This document shows positions 7,941 through 17,212 of a DNA stretch of 64,000 bases, piece after piece (the first letter of the stretch is position 1; every line of letters starts with the position of its first letter). Origin of the DNA: Rhizobium mongolense subsp. loessense (GTDB lineage: Bacteria; Pseudomonadota; Alphaproteobacteria; Rhizobiales; Rhizobiaceae); the NCBI RefSeq assembly GCF_900099775.1, contig NZ_FMTM01000011.1, forward strand, positions 1-64,000, written 5' to 3'. Made by a program: the position numbers and the translations under genes. Below the pieces are notes generated by a model. It was given only the letters and a program-made list of their open reading frames with translations. It was not told the DNA's origin and did no database searches.

Positions 7941-8504
7941 ATGAAGTTTCACGGAACACCTTTGGATGGTGCATACGTAATCGAGCCGGAACCGCGCGGG
8001 GACGAACGTGGATGGTTTCAGCGCGTCTTCTGCGAGCGAGAAATGGTCGACGCCGGCTTGGAAGGCCGCTTCGTACAAGTCAATAACTCGTTCAACGCCG
8101 AAGCGGGCACCCTGCGTGGGTTGCACTACCAACTCCCGCCGTCGCCAGAAGTCAAGATCGTCCGGTGCCTCTCCGGAGCACTGTGGGACTGTATCGTCGA
8201 CCTGCGACCCGATAGCGCGACGTACCTTGGTTGGCACGCCGTTGAGTTAACGGGTGAGAACCGGCTGGCATTTTATGTGCCCCGCGGCTTTGCGCACGGG
8301 TTTGTGACCCTAAGACCCAACACCGAGACGTTGTACCTTGCCAGCGAATTCTATGATCCAAACTCGGAGCGCGGTGTGCGTTGGAATGATCCAAAGTTCG
8401 GCATCGCCTGGCCGGTTGAAGGCCTGGTGATTTCCGAGAAAGACGCGAAATGGCCCGACTTCGATGAGGATTTTCATGGCGTGGAAAGCCTACGCGGCAT
8501 CTAG
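7941..8504 (+). CDS. rfbC: dTDP-4-dehydrorhamnose 3,5-epimerase family protein (187 aa)
   Basis: RmlC/RfbC-family cupin that epimerises 4-keto nucleotide sugars at C3/C5 in the cytoplasm. Visible motifs are PRGDERGWFQRVFCERE near the N-terminus, the catalytic His in TLRGLHYQ (about residues 57-64), Asp in CIVDLRPDS, and the conserved PRGFAHGF. Length is normal for the family. No rmlA, rmlB or rmlD lies nearby, so it need not act on dTDP-rhamnose and may serve the unusual sugar pathway inferred for this cluster. It is 12 bases upstream of the SAF-domain oxidoreductase and probably co-transcribed with it. Confidence 0.92.
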   Translation: MKFHGTPLDGAYVIEPEPRGDERGWFQRVFCEREMVDAGLEGRFVQVNNSFNAEAGTLRGLHYQLPPSPEVKIVRCLSGALWDCIVDLRPDSATYLGWHAVELTGENRLAFYVPRGFAHGFVTLRPNTETLYLASEFYDPNSERGVRWNDPKFGIAWPVEGLVISEKDAKWPDFDEDFHGVESLRGI

Positions 8505-8516
8505 CAGGAGGTTCTG

Positions 8517-9800
8517 ATGGTGATTGACACGCTCCTGAAGAAACGGGAACAGGATGGCCGTCCCATTAGGGTCGGGATGTATGGCGCGGGCTTTATGGCG
8601 AAAGGCATCGTCAACCAGATCTCCAACTCCGTACCGGGAATGATCCTTTGCGTGATCTGCAACCGAAACGTGGAGAAGGCTGTATTAGCCTACCGCGCTG
8701 CTGGCCTCGAGGCATCCTACGCCTGCGATGGCGACAAGCTCTCCGGCTTGATTGCCGAAGGCACGCCGGCTGTGACTGATAATCCAGCATTGTTGTATGA
8801 GTCGGATGATCTGGATTGCTTGATTGATGCGACGGGAGCGATTGAATATGGCGCCAACGTCAGCTTGGGCGCAATCGCACACGGTCGCGATATGGTGACC
8901 ATGAATGCCGAACTGGACGGTACGGTTGGGCCGCTTCTCAAGAAAAAAGCCGATGCGGCAGGGGTTATCTTCACGGCCTGCGATGGAGACCAGCCCGGAG
9001 TACAGATGAACTTGTGGCGCTTCGTCAATTCCATCGGCCTTACGCCGCTGGTGTGCGGCAATATCAAGGGCCTACAGGACCCCTATCGCACACCGACAAC
9101 GCAGGCCGAATTCGCGGCAAAATGGGGGCAGGACCCGCATATGGTCACCAGCTTCGCCGATGGCACAAAGATCAGCTTTGAGCAGGCTATTGTCGCTAAC
9201 GGCACTGGCATGTCCATTTTGAAGCGCGGCATGACAGGTGTCGAGCATCGTGGCCATGTCGATGAACTCGTCAACGCGTATGACATTGAAGCACTGAAAG
9301 CCGTGGGTGGAGCCGTCGACTATGTTGTGGGCGCAATACCAGGTCCGGGTGTCTTTGTTCTCGCCACCCACGACGACCCGAAGCAGCAGCATTACCTGAA
9401 CCTTTACAAGCTCGGAACCGGCCCGCTTTATAGCTTTTACACACCCTACCATCTTTGCCATTTCGAGGTTCCCCTCTCAGTGGCTCGGGTTGTACTTTTA
9501 CGCGATCCGGTGCTTCAACCGCTGGAGGGGCCGAGGGTGGAGGTCGTGGCGACTGCAAAGCGCGACCTCAATGCTGGCGAAACGATCGACGGTTTGGGCG
9601 GCTATATGAGCTATGGCCAATGCGAGCGCGTCGATGTCGCCGCCGCTCAGGATTTGCTGCCCATGGGGGTTGCAGAGGGATGCGTCTTGAAACAGTCCGT
9701 GGCGAAGGATCAAGTCCTTACCTATGCCGATGTGGTGCTGCCTCCGGGCCGCACCATCGATCTGCTGCGCCGCGAACAGGCGGCGATGTTTGCTGTGTAG
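8517..9800 (+). CDS. NAD(P)-dependent oxidoreductase with C-terminal SAF domain (427 aa)
   Basis: The N-terminal Rossmann domain shows GMYGAGFMAKGIVNQI (about residues 19-34) and a homoserine-dehydrogenase-like middle (DATGAIEYGAN, then NIKGLQDPYRTPTT). The C-terminal ~100 residues form a SAF-like domain (VVATAKRDLNAGETIDGLGG ... LKQSVAKDQVLTYADV), as in sialic-acid-synthase/antifreeze-type folds. This architecture is found beside RfbC-like epimerases in polysaccharide clusters; the reaction has not been settled to my knowledge. It follows the epimerase by 12 bases with AGGAGG just before ATG. A decayed TnpB element lies beyond its stop and does not disrupt it. Confidence 0.85.
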   Translation: MVIDTLLKKREQDGRPIRVGMYGAGFMAKGIVNQISNSVPGMILCVICNRNVEKAVLAYRAAGLEASYACDGDKLSGLIAEGTPAVTDNPALLYESDDLDCLIDATGAIEYGANVSLGAIAHGRDMVTMNAELDGTVGPLLKKKADAAGVIFTACDGDQPGVQMNLWRFVNSIGLTPLVCGNIKGLQDPYRTPTTQAEFAAKWGQDPHMVTSFADGTKISFEQAIVANGTGMSILKRGMTGVEHRGHVDELVNAYDIEALKAVGGAVDYVVGAIPGPGVFVLATHDDPKQQHYLNLYKLGTGPLYSFYTPYHLCHFEVPLSVARVVLLRDPVLQPLEGPRVEVVATAKRDLNAGETIDGLGGYMSYGQCERVDVAAAQDLLPMGVAEGCVLKQSVAKDQVLTYADVVLPPGRTIDLLRREQAAMFAV

Positions 9801-9829
9801 TTCTTAGGCGACAACTGGCTCTCTCCAAC

Positions 9830-10475
9830 CGTATCGCTTCCCCGCTTGAAAGCGGGGGATTTGCGAGGGCGCGAAGCTCCTGCGATAGTTATCGCTTCAA
9901 CCGAGAGCCACTGCCCTTCCTCCACGATCATAGCCGCCGTGTTCCTCCGCAGGATGTTGATTGCACCATTGTGGTCGGCATGGGCGCGCAAGCCGCATTG
10001 GCGACAGCGGAAAGACGCTTGGCTTTCGCGGCTTTCCCTGTCCACGGCTCCGCAGGCCGAACAGGTCTGCGAGGTGTGGCGGGGATCGACCTTGCACAGG
10101 TATCCGCCCCGTTCTTCGAGCTTGTAGGCCAACACGGTTTCAAAGCCGTGCCAGCCTTGTTCGAGGATCGCCCGGTTCAGGCCCCGCCTTCTGGCAGACG
10201 CTGGTTGCGGGCGCGTCGACGGTTCCCCTGGCGCTGCGCGTCAGGTTGCGCGTGGCGAGGTCTTCCAGCACGCACCTCCGTTGCGAAGCGACGGGCGATA
10301 TCAAGACTGGCCTTGTGCCGCCAATCCTGCCGGATGCGGGCAGCGCGAGCCTGCAAGGCTGCAACGCTGCTTTCGAGTGGAATTTTCGACTCCCCTTCCG
10401 CAGACAGCTTCTCTCTTCGGCGCTGCTTAAGCGGCCCGGCATGGATTTTGCATTGGCAATAGCTACCGGGCTAAA
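9830..10475 (-). pseudogene. TnpB/OrfB (IS200/IS605, IS1341-type), N-terminally truncated and frameshifted
   Basis: Three minus-strand frames together spell the C-terminal two-thirds of a TnpB protein. The first carries QDWRHKASLDIARRFATEV, the second VLEDLATRNLTRSARGT up to CQKAG, the third LNRAILEQGWHGFETVLAYK. The third goes on through the zinc ribbon CSACG...CRQCG and the last catalytic Asp in ADHNGAINIL. Each junction fits a single extra base; one is at the run of four C at 10182-10185. The N-terminal part and tnpA are absent. The right-end hairpin sits at 9840-9857. This is a dead RNA-guided nuclease remnant. Confidence 0.88.
9840..9857 (-). repeat. TnpB element right-end hairpin
   Basis: CCCCGCTTGAAAGCGGGG is a perfect stem of seven or eight pairs, overlapping the codons for the TnpB C-terminal SPAFKRG. 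In IS200/IS605-type elements this region forms the transposon end and the scaffold of the guide (omega/re) RNA. The guide would be read from bases just below this hairpin, towards the SAF-gene stop. Confidence 0.6.
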
Positions 10476-10491
10476 CAGAGAGCAAGGTGTC

Positions 10492-10806
10492 ATGAAAGAA
10501 AACAGTCTGGCCTTTCGGCCCGTCGGTCAACCGAGTTGCTAATTCTGTCAGGCGCGCCCCGAAACGCTTCGACAGCGATGGCAGATCGATGACGGCGAGG
10601 ACCTTTCCGAGGCACTCATGGTGTGCCTGGAGGGCTTGCATAACCGCGTGCCTCTCGAAAATGTTCGCGCAGCATTCATCAAAGCCGCCCATGAAGCGAT
10701 TGATGCGGCGCGGCAGAAAGAAGGGATCTTTGCCCGCGCCAGGATCCATCACCGGAGCCGCAAAATTAGCGGCATTCAGGTGGTCAAAAGCCGATATTCA
10801 TCTTGA
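10492..10806 (+). pseudogene. DUF982-like protein, frame-disrupted
   Basis: The frame ending at 10806 reads WQIDDGEDLSEALMVCLEGL followed by VRAAFIKAAHEAI, which fits my memory of the small rhizobial DUF982 family (Trp-Pro/acidic, then Cys-Leu and Arg-Ala-Ala-Phe positions). The expected N-terminal part (VWPFGPSVNRVANSVRRA) is present but one frame over, after an ATG at 10492, so two compensating frame changes are needed. An internal ATG at 10618 could yield a 62-residue product. It abuts the broken TnpB gene. Confidence 0.5.
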
Positions 10807-10918
10807 AACCAAACGTCTGAATAGCATTTACCTGTGATTTTTACTGCATTGACCCGTGGTCTTTACAATGAATACTCTGATTTGCATTCTGCGTTTTCTT
10901 GCATATGTGAGGCGTACC

Positions 10919-11926
10919 GTGCAGCAGATCTATACTATTCAATATCTGCGAGGGATCGCAGCAGTCGCAGTTCTCTTATTCCATGTCAGCGAACGACATG
11001 ATCTCGGCTTTTCAGTCGGAGCTGCGGGTGTCGACCTGTTTTTCGTCATCAGCGGCGTTATCATGTGGATCACGACTGACGGAACAGCCATGACGCCGGC
11101 CCACTTTATTCAAAAACGCGTCAAAAGAGTTGTGCCACTTTATTGGGTTGTGACGTTTGCGACATTTGCTGCCTTGCTCGTCAAACCGGCCTTTTTCTTC
11201 AATCACGATGGATCGTTGCAAAATCTCATTGGCTCGTTGTTTTTTCTTCCGCACATGAAGGACAGCCTCCATCCGGTCGTCGTCCAAGGGTGGACACTCA
11301 CCTACGAAATGGTTTTCTATCTCATCTTTTCCCTCACACTATTCTTCAGGGAGCACACTACCAGACTAACCTTGGCAATCGGCTCGCTGTGCATCATGTG
11401 CCTTGCGCCGCTCCTGTTGGATTGGCCTTACCTGCGGGCTTTGACAAGCCCCGTCATCTTGGAATTCGCCGCCGGTCTGTTGATTGGCCGTGCATTCGTC
11501 CGTGGACCGGATTGTCCGACTTGGCTGTGTATAGGACTTGCGGCCGTCGCTCTGATCTGCTTGGCAGCGGCCTCGGCCTTGGATGCAGACCTGCCGCGCG
11601 CCATAAAATGGGGTGTTCCTTCGGCGTTTCTCGTCCTTGCCGCGGTGATGTGGGAGCGGCGAAGGAATGTCGAGCCATCCAGCATACTGCTCTTCCTTGG
11701 TAACGCGTCGTACTCGATCTATCTTTGGCATGTGTTATTCGGCGTGGCGATCGTCGCGCTTCTCCTGCGAAGCGGGATCCCGCATTGGGCCTTCCCTCCG
11801 ATCGAAATCGCGGCCGCCCTCGGCCTGTCGCTGATTGCCTATGTTTCCATCGAAAAACCGCTGGGCAGCTGGATCAATCGGCGATTTCAGTCCAAAGGTC
11901 GCGCCTTGGCGGCATCAATCACCTGA
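10919..11926 (+). CDS. exoZ: Acyltransferase 3 family membrane protein, ExoZ-like (335 aa)
   Basis: Integral membrane O-acyltransferase of the type that acetylates surface polysaccharide sugars. It begins IYTIQYLRGIAAVAVLLFHV, whose histidine is the conserved catalytic candidate, then GVDLFFVISGVIMW and FIQKRVKRVVPLYW, all diagnostic for the family. Several more hydrophobic segments follow, ending FLGNASYSIYLWHVLF and a short basic tail. I prefer GTG 10919 (GAGG about 8 bases upstream), which gives an ExoZ-like N-terminus; ATG 10856 would add 21 residues. ExoZ acetylates succinoglycan in S. meliloti; the same job here is inferred from similarity and cluster context. Confidence 0.87.
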   Translation: MQQIYTIQYLRGIAAVAVLLFHVSERHDLGFSVGAAGVDLFFVISGVIMWITTDGTAMTPAHFIQKRVKRVVPLYWVVTFATFAALLVKPAFFFNHDGSLQNLIGSLFFLPHMKDSLHPVVVQGWTLTYEMVFYLIFSLTLFFREHTTRLTLAIGSLCIMCLAPLLLDWPYLRALTSPVILEFAAGLLIGRAFVRGPDCPTWLCIGLAAVALICLAAASALDADLPRAIKWGVPSAFLVLAAVMWERRRNVEPSSILLFLGNASYSIYLWHVLFGVAIVALLLRSGIPHWAFPPIEIAAALGLSLIAYVSIEKPLGSWINRRFQSKGRALAASIT

Positions 11927-12033
11927 CGAAAAGAGGCCCGGGCCTGGCCGGGAAGGCCGCAGCCGCGCATCTGGAAAGAGCGGAGCGGGCAAGGCCCGTG
12001 CGGGGCGCGGCCGCAAATCGACCGGCGCAGACT

Positions 12034-13938
12034 TCAATTGACGCGGGATACCAGCGGGAAATAGCGTTCAACAACGCGAGCGCTGCCGAAATTCGACAGG
12101 TGGCCGGAATCGAAATAAAGCATCCTGCCATCATCAATGTAAGGGCACTCGCCGGCTGCGCAATCCATCGCAATCGGATCAACGAAATCGGCGCCGCCCG
12201 CAGCAGTACGCAGCCGCTGGTTAAAATCGTGATCGATCACGGTTGACCAAGAGGCCGCTTTTTGGCCGGCGCCTGCCTTCTTGAAAGCAATGACGTCGAC
12301 ATTCGTTACAAACATTGGCGATTGCCCAATCACTATAACCCGCAAGCCCTCCGCCTGAAGCTGCCTGACAGTGTCTTCGAGCATATCCAGGCCGCGGCGT
12401 TGCAAATCAACCCATCGGCCCGAGAGCACGACCGTCTTAACGTCAAGCGACCGGATGATGTCTAGAGCCTTCTGATTGAATGCCTGGCAGTTCGGTCTGG
12501 CGTAGGAGTAGTAGGCAAGAACCGGAGGGCATCCGGCAAATGTATACTCATAGACGCGGCCATGAATGTGCGCAGCGTTCGCCACGATCCCGGGGGCGTA
12601 GTGGGCGGCATAGGAATCCCCCCACAAAAGCGCAACATCGCCGGTGTTTGTCGTTAAAGCGCAATCTTCGGGGCGCCATTTTTTAAAGCCGTCGTCGTCT
12701 TCGAAAAAGCAGGTGCCGTTCCGCCACGTCTGGCCGGCCTGCACTGTCGTATCGGCGCTCGCTACAACTGCAGAAACGTCGAGCATGCGCGCTTCTGCCT
12801 TGGTTGCATAGCCAGGAAACCGCTGAGGGAAGCCATGAGCGGCGATGCCCGCGTATCCGAACAGCGAGACGATCGACATGCTGGCAAGCGCCGAGCCGAT
12901 GAGGGCGCGCCGAGGCCAACTCACGGTCTGCAGACGGAACGGCGTTTCGACAAAGCGCCAGGAGAAAATGGCAAGCAGAAGGCTGGCGGCGATAATACCC
13001 ATGGCATGGAGCCCGTTGGGCTCCTCAAGGGTCACGTATCGGACGAAGACGGTAATTGGCCAGTGCGCCAGATAGAGCGAATAGGAAATCTTGCCGATGA
13101 ACACGAACGGCGCGCTCGCAAGGATCTTGCCGACCACAGAACGGGTCGGGCCGCCTGTATAGATGATGAGAGCCGCGCCCGCGCATGGCAAAACGGCGGC
13201 GAGCCCCGGAAATGGGGTCGCATCAGTATAGGCAAATACCGAATAGAGGATCAAGATCGCAGCGCCGATCGCAACGGCGCTGTTTGTCCGGTAGGACAGC
13301 GTGCTTTGTCCTCCCCAAAGCGCCAGCAAGCTTCCAATCAAGAGCTCCCAGCTTCGTGTCGGCAAGAGGAAGAAGTTTGCCGTCGGAGCGACGTCGATCG
13401 CATAGATGCTCAGTGCCAGGGACAGTGCTAGGGCGAGTGCGAATGCACACAACCGCACGCGGAAGTTCACTTTGTAGAGCACCCACATGGCGATCGGCAT
13501 GAAGATGTAGAACTGCTCTTCGACCGCCAGCGACCAGGTATGCAGCAGCGGGCGTAAAAGCGCGCTGTTCTCGAAATAACCTGAGAACTTCCAAAAATAG
13601 ATATTTGAGGTGAATGTCCCGACGGCCACCAGGCTTCGGGCGAAGTCTTCGAAGAATGATGGCAGGAAAAGCATGTAGGCGGCGATCGCCGTCAGTAAAA
13701 CATAGAAAACCAGTGCCGGAATGATCCTACGAAAACGCCGTTCGTAGAATGTCAGTATGGAAAATCGACCATTCTTGAGATCATCATCCAGAATTCTCGT
13801 TATGAGGAAGCCGGAAATAACGAAAAAAATGTCGACGCCGACGAAGCCGCCAGAAAATCCGGCGACGCCGGCGTGGAAAAACAGCACCGGCAATACTGCT
13901 ATCGTCCGTAATCCGTCAATCTCCGGCCGATACTTCAT
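12034..13938 (-). CDS. Acyltransferase with C-terminal SGNH domain, OafA/YrhL type (634 aa)
   Basis: Two-domain surface-polysaccharide O-acyltransferase. Residues 1-~370 are a multi-spanning acyltransferase-3 domain (YRPEIDGLRTIAVLPVLFFH, GVDIFFVISGFLI, RFRRIIPALVF). Residues ~400-634 are an extracytoplasmic SGNH/hydrolase-like domain, with GDSYAAHYAP near 440 as block I and DSGHLSNFGS near 615 providing the catalytic Asp-x-x-His. Such proteins acetylate O-antigen, EPS or peptidoglycan. AGGA precedes the start. It converges with the ExoZ-like gene, giving two acyltransferases side by side. Confidence 0.93.
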   Translation of the reverse strand: MKYRPEIDGLRTIAVLPVLFFHAGVAGFSGGFVGVDIFFVISGFLITRILDDDLKNGRFSILTFYERRFRRIIPALVFYVLLTAIAAYMLFLPSFFEDFARSLVAVGTFTSNIYFWKFSGYFENSALLRPLLHTWSLAVEEQFYIFMPIAMWVLYKVNFRVRLCAFALALALSLALSIYAIDVAPTANFFLLPTRSWELLIGSLLALWGGQSTLSYRTNSAVAIGAAILILYSVFAYTDATPFPGLAAVLPCAGAALIIYTGGPTRSVVGKILASAPFVFIGKISYSLYLAHWPITVFVRYVTLEEPNGLHAMGIIAASLLLAIFSWRFVETPFRLQTVSWPRRALIGSALASMSIVSLFGYAGIAAHGFPQRFPGYATKAEARMLDVSAVVASADTTVQAGQTWRNGTCFFEDDDGFKKWRPEDCALTTNTGDVALLWGDSYAAHYAPGIVANAAHIHGRVYEYTFAGCPPVLAYYSYARPNCQAFNQKALDIIRSLDVKTVVLSGRWVDLQRRGLDMLEDTVRQLQAEGLRVIVIGQSPMFVTNVDVIAFKKAGAGQKAASWSTVIDHDFNQRLRTAAGGADFVDPIAMDCAAGECPYIDDGRMLYFDSGHLSNFGSARVVERYFPLVSRVN

Positions 13939-14478
13939 GAATATCCTAGTTTGTGAAAGGATTTTCAGGTTTATTAATCATGGGTAATCAGCTTAGAAGC
14001 CGAAGTCAATAGAACAGTTAAACTGGAGAAACTTCCTCATCTGTCCTGTGTAACATGGTTTCTTTTTTGTTCATCGGTTTCCTGGATAGCTGTTTGTGAT
14101 TTACGTCGATGGCTTACTTCACCAGTCGAAGCGGCCGGCGCCCACCTAGAGAGTTGAGTTTGATTTACTCAGAGCCATACTTGCAGCCTCGAGTTGGTTT
14201 CGGCATTCGCTTGAACAGCAGGCGCAAGGGTAGTCGGCGATGACTGGCCAGAATTTTTAGCGATCCGCGCGGCAGCTTTTCTGAACGGGATGAAGAGTGA
14301 AGAATGATTGTCGGCCATCCGTCGTGAACCGCAGACGATGGGTGTGTTGCATGCACTGGTCAAGGTGGCGTCGCTATGCCATTGACTCTGCGGGAAATAC
14401 GCCGACGGCGCCTAACGTCGACTGCGCAAATCGGGACGGCACGGCGGCGGCCAGCGCCACCCAAAGAGCCGGGCCTTG
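13939..14478. other. Intergenic region without a recognisable gene
   Basis: About 540 bases between two minus-strand genes. Bases 13940-14100 are AT-rich and probably contain the promoter of the acyltransferase gene. Open frames here are short and Arg/Ser-rich and have no ribosome site. Confidence 0.4.
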
Positions 14479-15249
14479 TCAGATGAAATTAAAGCTTGCC
14501 TCGGCGATCTTCAGCACCGTCAGGTGGCCAGTGGCCGTTGCCGCCGTGTCGATGGCAACCCGCTGCGGTCCGAATGTCGGCTGCAGGACAGGTGTATGTC
14601 CGTGGATGACGAAGAGCGGCCGACGCGGGCCTTCGCTTAAGAATGGCTCTCGGATCCACATGAGGTCCATATCCGTTTGTTTTGACATATCGACGCCAGG
14701 CTTTATGCCGGCGTGCACGAAGAGTAATTTGCCCATCTGCAGCGAGACCGGCATCATTTCGATCATGGCGATGTGCTCTTCTGGGACGAGTTCGGCGACG
14801 AGAACTTGAAGACCGCGAACCCCTTTCGTCTTGATGACATGCGCAACGTCGATACCGTAGGACGCAAGCGTCTCCGTCCCGGCGAAGTCGAGCCAATCAG
14901 CAATGATGGAAGGTTTGCGAAACATGCGGGCGAATTCGTCGTCGTGATTGCCTGAAAGCGCGACCTGCATGAAGCCAACAGGCGGCTTTGCTGCAAGCAT
15001 GTCGAGAACCTTGCTGCTGGCGGGACCGCGATCGACATAGTCGCCGAGAAAAACGAGCAGCTTTGGGCCAAGATGGGCCCGAGCGTCATCGACTATGCGT
15101 CGTTGTGCGTCTGCCAGTTCATCAGCGCAACCGTGTACATCGCTGACAGCATAGATCGCATCGAAGGCGTTATCGGGCCACAAGAGCCTCTGCCTGCCGA
15201 TCGACTGCGGGTTCAAATTGCGGCGCCAACGCATCGGGAAGTGAAACAT
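14479..15249 (-). CDS. Calcineurin-type metallophosphoesterase (256 aa)
   Basis: Cytoplasmic PPP-family phosphatase. All signature blocks are present: DVHGC (37-41), GDYVDRG (69-75), GNHD (100-103), HAG (179-181) and HGHT (216-219), which supply the two-metal site. The length matches bacterial serine/threonine phosphatases and related diadenosine tetraphosphatases. Rhizobial homologues often sit in polysaccharide regions; a role in EPS control, for example dephosphorylating a kinase or sugar intermediate, is possible but not shown. No partner kinase other than ExoP is in the window. Confidence 0.9.
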   Translation of the reverse strand: MFHFPMRWRRNLNPQSIGRQRLLWPDNAFDAIYAVSDVHGCADELADAQRRIVDDARAHLGPKLLVFLGDYVDRGPASSKVLDMLAAKPPVGFMQVALSGNHDDEFARMFRKPSIIADWLDFAGTETLASYGIDVAHVIKTKGVRGLQVLVAELVPEEHIAMIEMMPVSLQMGKLLFVHAGIKPGVDMSKQTDMDLMWIREPFLSEGPRRPLFVIHGHTPVLQPTFGPQRVAIDTAATATGHLTVLKIAEASFNFI

Positions 15250-15790
15250 TGATCCACCGAAAATGACAACGACTCAAATCTCCCTACAGGAAATGTCTTA
15301 ACTGAAGCTCAAAGAGGAAGGCTCCTGAATCCCGTTATGGTTCATCTCGATGGGATATGATTACAATTTCACCCTCGTCCAACGCACAGCACCCTTCTTT
15401 TCAAGTAGCAACTGCACAAACTTACATCACATTGAATCTGGTTTTAACACATCATTAATTACCATTTACATGTTGTTTCTTTACTGATAACTTTTTCCCA
15501 GTAGCAGTGGAGTATAGTGTACTTGCGTGTATCTAATGCGTATCTGACAAACTTGAAATCCAGCAGTCGCTGCACGATTTCGATTTGGCGCCCGTTGCAA
15601 TATATGCGGCTGGCTCAACAGTTTTTCAGAAAGGACTTCGGCCACTTTGTCCTCTCAAGGTATGGCCCTTTCGCGCTTGGGATATCCCACGGTCACCCCT
15701 CCCCGCTCAGCCACTTCAAAATGCCGTTAAACACGTCCGTCGACGGCCCTTGCAACGGCTTACGACGTGTTTTCGGAGGGAGAGACAACG
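15250..15790. other. AT-rich promoter region upstream of the aminomutase-like operon
   Basis: About 540 bases. Bases 15410-15530 are markedly AT-rich and flank the divergent phosphoesterase gene, so they likely hold promoters both ways. The open frame 15517-15807 has poor composition and overlaps the real start of the next gene; I do not call it. Confidence 0.45.
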
Positions 15791-17212
15791 GTGAACAGCC
15801 TCATTAGCAACTTTGAGAACTCGAATGAGTTGCGCCAGCGAGCCCGAAGGTTGATTCCGGGAGGAGCGCATACTTATGCAAAGGGCGACGATCAATATCC
15901 GGTCTTATCACCGGGCTTCATCGCGCGGGGGCGCGGCGCCTATGTCTTTGATGTCGACGGCAACAAATATATCGAGTTTGGCATGGGAAACCGCGCAGTC
16001 TCCCTTGGCCATGCCTATCCGAAGGTCTTGCGTGCTGTCGAGCGGGAGTTGAAAAATGGTGCGAACTTCACGCGGCCGGCAGTCATCGAGTTAGATTGCG
16101 CATCGATCTTTCTTGAGACAATCCAAGCCGCCGAAATGGTCAAATTCTGCAAGGATGGCTCACATGCAACCTCTGGCGCCATCCGGTTGGCAAGAGCCGC
16201 CACCGGCCGTGACCTTGTTGCTCGATGCGCCGATCATCCGTTCTTTTCGACCGACGATTGGTTCATCGGTACAACGCCCATGAATGCCGGCATCCCGAAA
16301 GCCGTACGGGATATGACGCTATCGTTTCACTATAATGAGATTGACAGTGCCAAAGCACTGTTTGAGCAACATCCCGGTAAGATCGCAGCTGTCATCCTTG
16401 AGCCATCGAAAGGCGAAGCGCCGAAGGATAATTTCCTGCATCGTCTTCGTGATCTTTGCCATGCCAATGGAGCACTTTTCATCCTTGACGAGATGATAAC
16501 CGGTTTCCGCTGGCACCTGAACGGAGCGCAGGCTCTTTATGATATCCAGCCAGATCTATCTTGCTTCGGCAAAGCGATGGGCAACGGCTTTGCGATCTCC
16601 GCACTTGCGGGAAAGCGCGAATTCATGGAGCTTGGCGGTATCGATCAGCGCGAGAAGCCACGTGTTTTCCTGCTCTCGACCACCCATGGCGCTGAAACGC
16701 ACGCTATGGCGGCGGCAATTGCAACGATGACGATTTATCGTGAAGAGCCAGTGATCCAGCATCTTTATGAAAAAGGCGAGGCGCTTCGAAAAGGTATTTC
16801 GCAGATCGCGGCCAGCCATGGGATTAGCAATCATTTCAGCGTCTTCGGGCTGGCAAGTAACCTCGTTTACGCAACGCTTGATGAGGACGGTCGTCCCTCC
16901 CAAGCGTTCCGCACGCTGTTCCTGCAGGAATTGATCAAACGCGGCGTACTCGCTCCCTCCTTCGTTGTCAGCTACACGCACGGCGACCGCGAGATTGCAA
17001 AGACGCTCGATGCTGTTGACGGGGCGCTTTGCGTCTATCGCAAGGCCCTTGAGCACGGTGTGTCCAATTATCTGGTCGGCCGATCATCTGACGTGGTGTT
17101 CCGCGCCACGAATCGCATGACAACCCAGCCTGACGCGGTTCCCGCTCTGGTGCCCGAATTAAGTCCTCGCGCCAAACGGCGCGAGCCGAGCCTTGCCACT
17201 GCCGGCCGATAG
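15791..17212 (+). CDS. Class III aminotransferase, glutamate-1-semialdehyde aminomutase-like (473 aa)
   Basis: PLP enzyme of the HemL/class III aminotransferase family. It carries RARRLIPGGAHTYAKG near the N-terminus, GNKYIEFGMGNRAVSLGHAYP, KFCKDGSHATSGAIRLARAATGR, ILDEMITGFRW with the PLP-binding Asp, and the Schiff-base lysine in CFGKAMGNG (about residue 260). I start at GTG 15791 because GGAGGG lies about 10 bases upstream; GTG 15767 lacks a site. Its neighbours are a sugar C-methyltransferase and a DUF4910 protein, so it more likely aminates or isomerises a sugar-related keto compound than makes tetrapyrroles. That is inference. Confidence 0.87.
   Translation: MNSLISNFENSNELRQRARRLIPGGAHTYAKGDDQYPVLSPGFIARGRGAYVFDVDGNKYIEFGMGNRAVSLGHAYPKVLRAVERELKNGANFTRPAVIELDCASIFLETIQAAEMVKFCKDGSHATSGAIRLARAATGRDLVARCADHPFFSTDDWFIGTTPMNAGIPKAVRDMTLSFHYNEIDSAKALFEQHPGKIAAVILEPSKGEAPKDNFLHRLRDLCHANGALFILDEMITGFRWHLNGAQALYDIQPDLSCFGKAMGNGFAISALAGKREFMELGGIDQREKPRVFLLSTTHGAETHAMAAAIATMTIYREEPVIQHLYEKGEALRKGISQIAASHGISNHFSVFGLASNLVYATLDEDGRPSQAFRTLFLQELIKRGVLAPSFVVSYTHGDREIAKTLDAVDGALCVYRKALEHGVSNYLVGRSSDVVFRATNRMTTQPDAVPALVPELSPRAKRREPSLATAGR

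Noticed and set aside
15517..15807. Plus-strand open frame of 96 codons before the aminomutase-like gene
   Set aside because: It runs into the well-supported start of the next gene in another frame and has poor composition.
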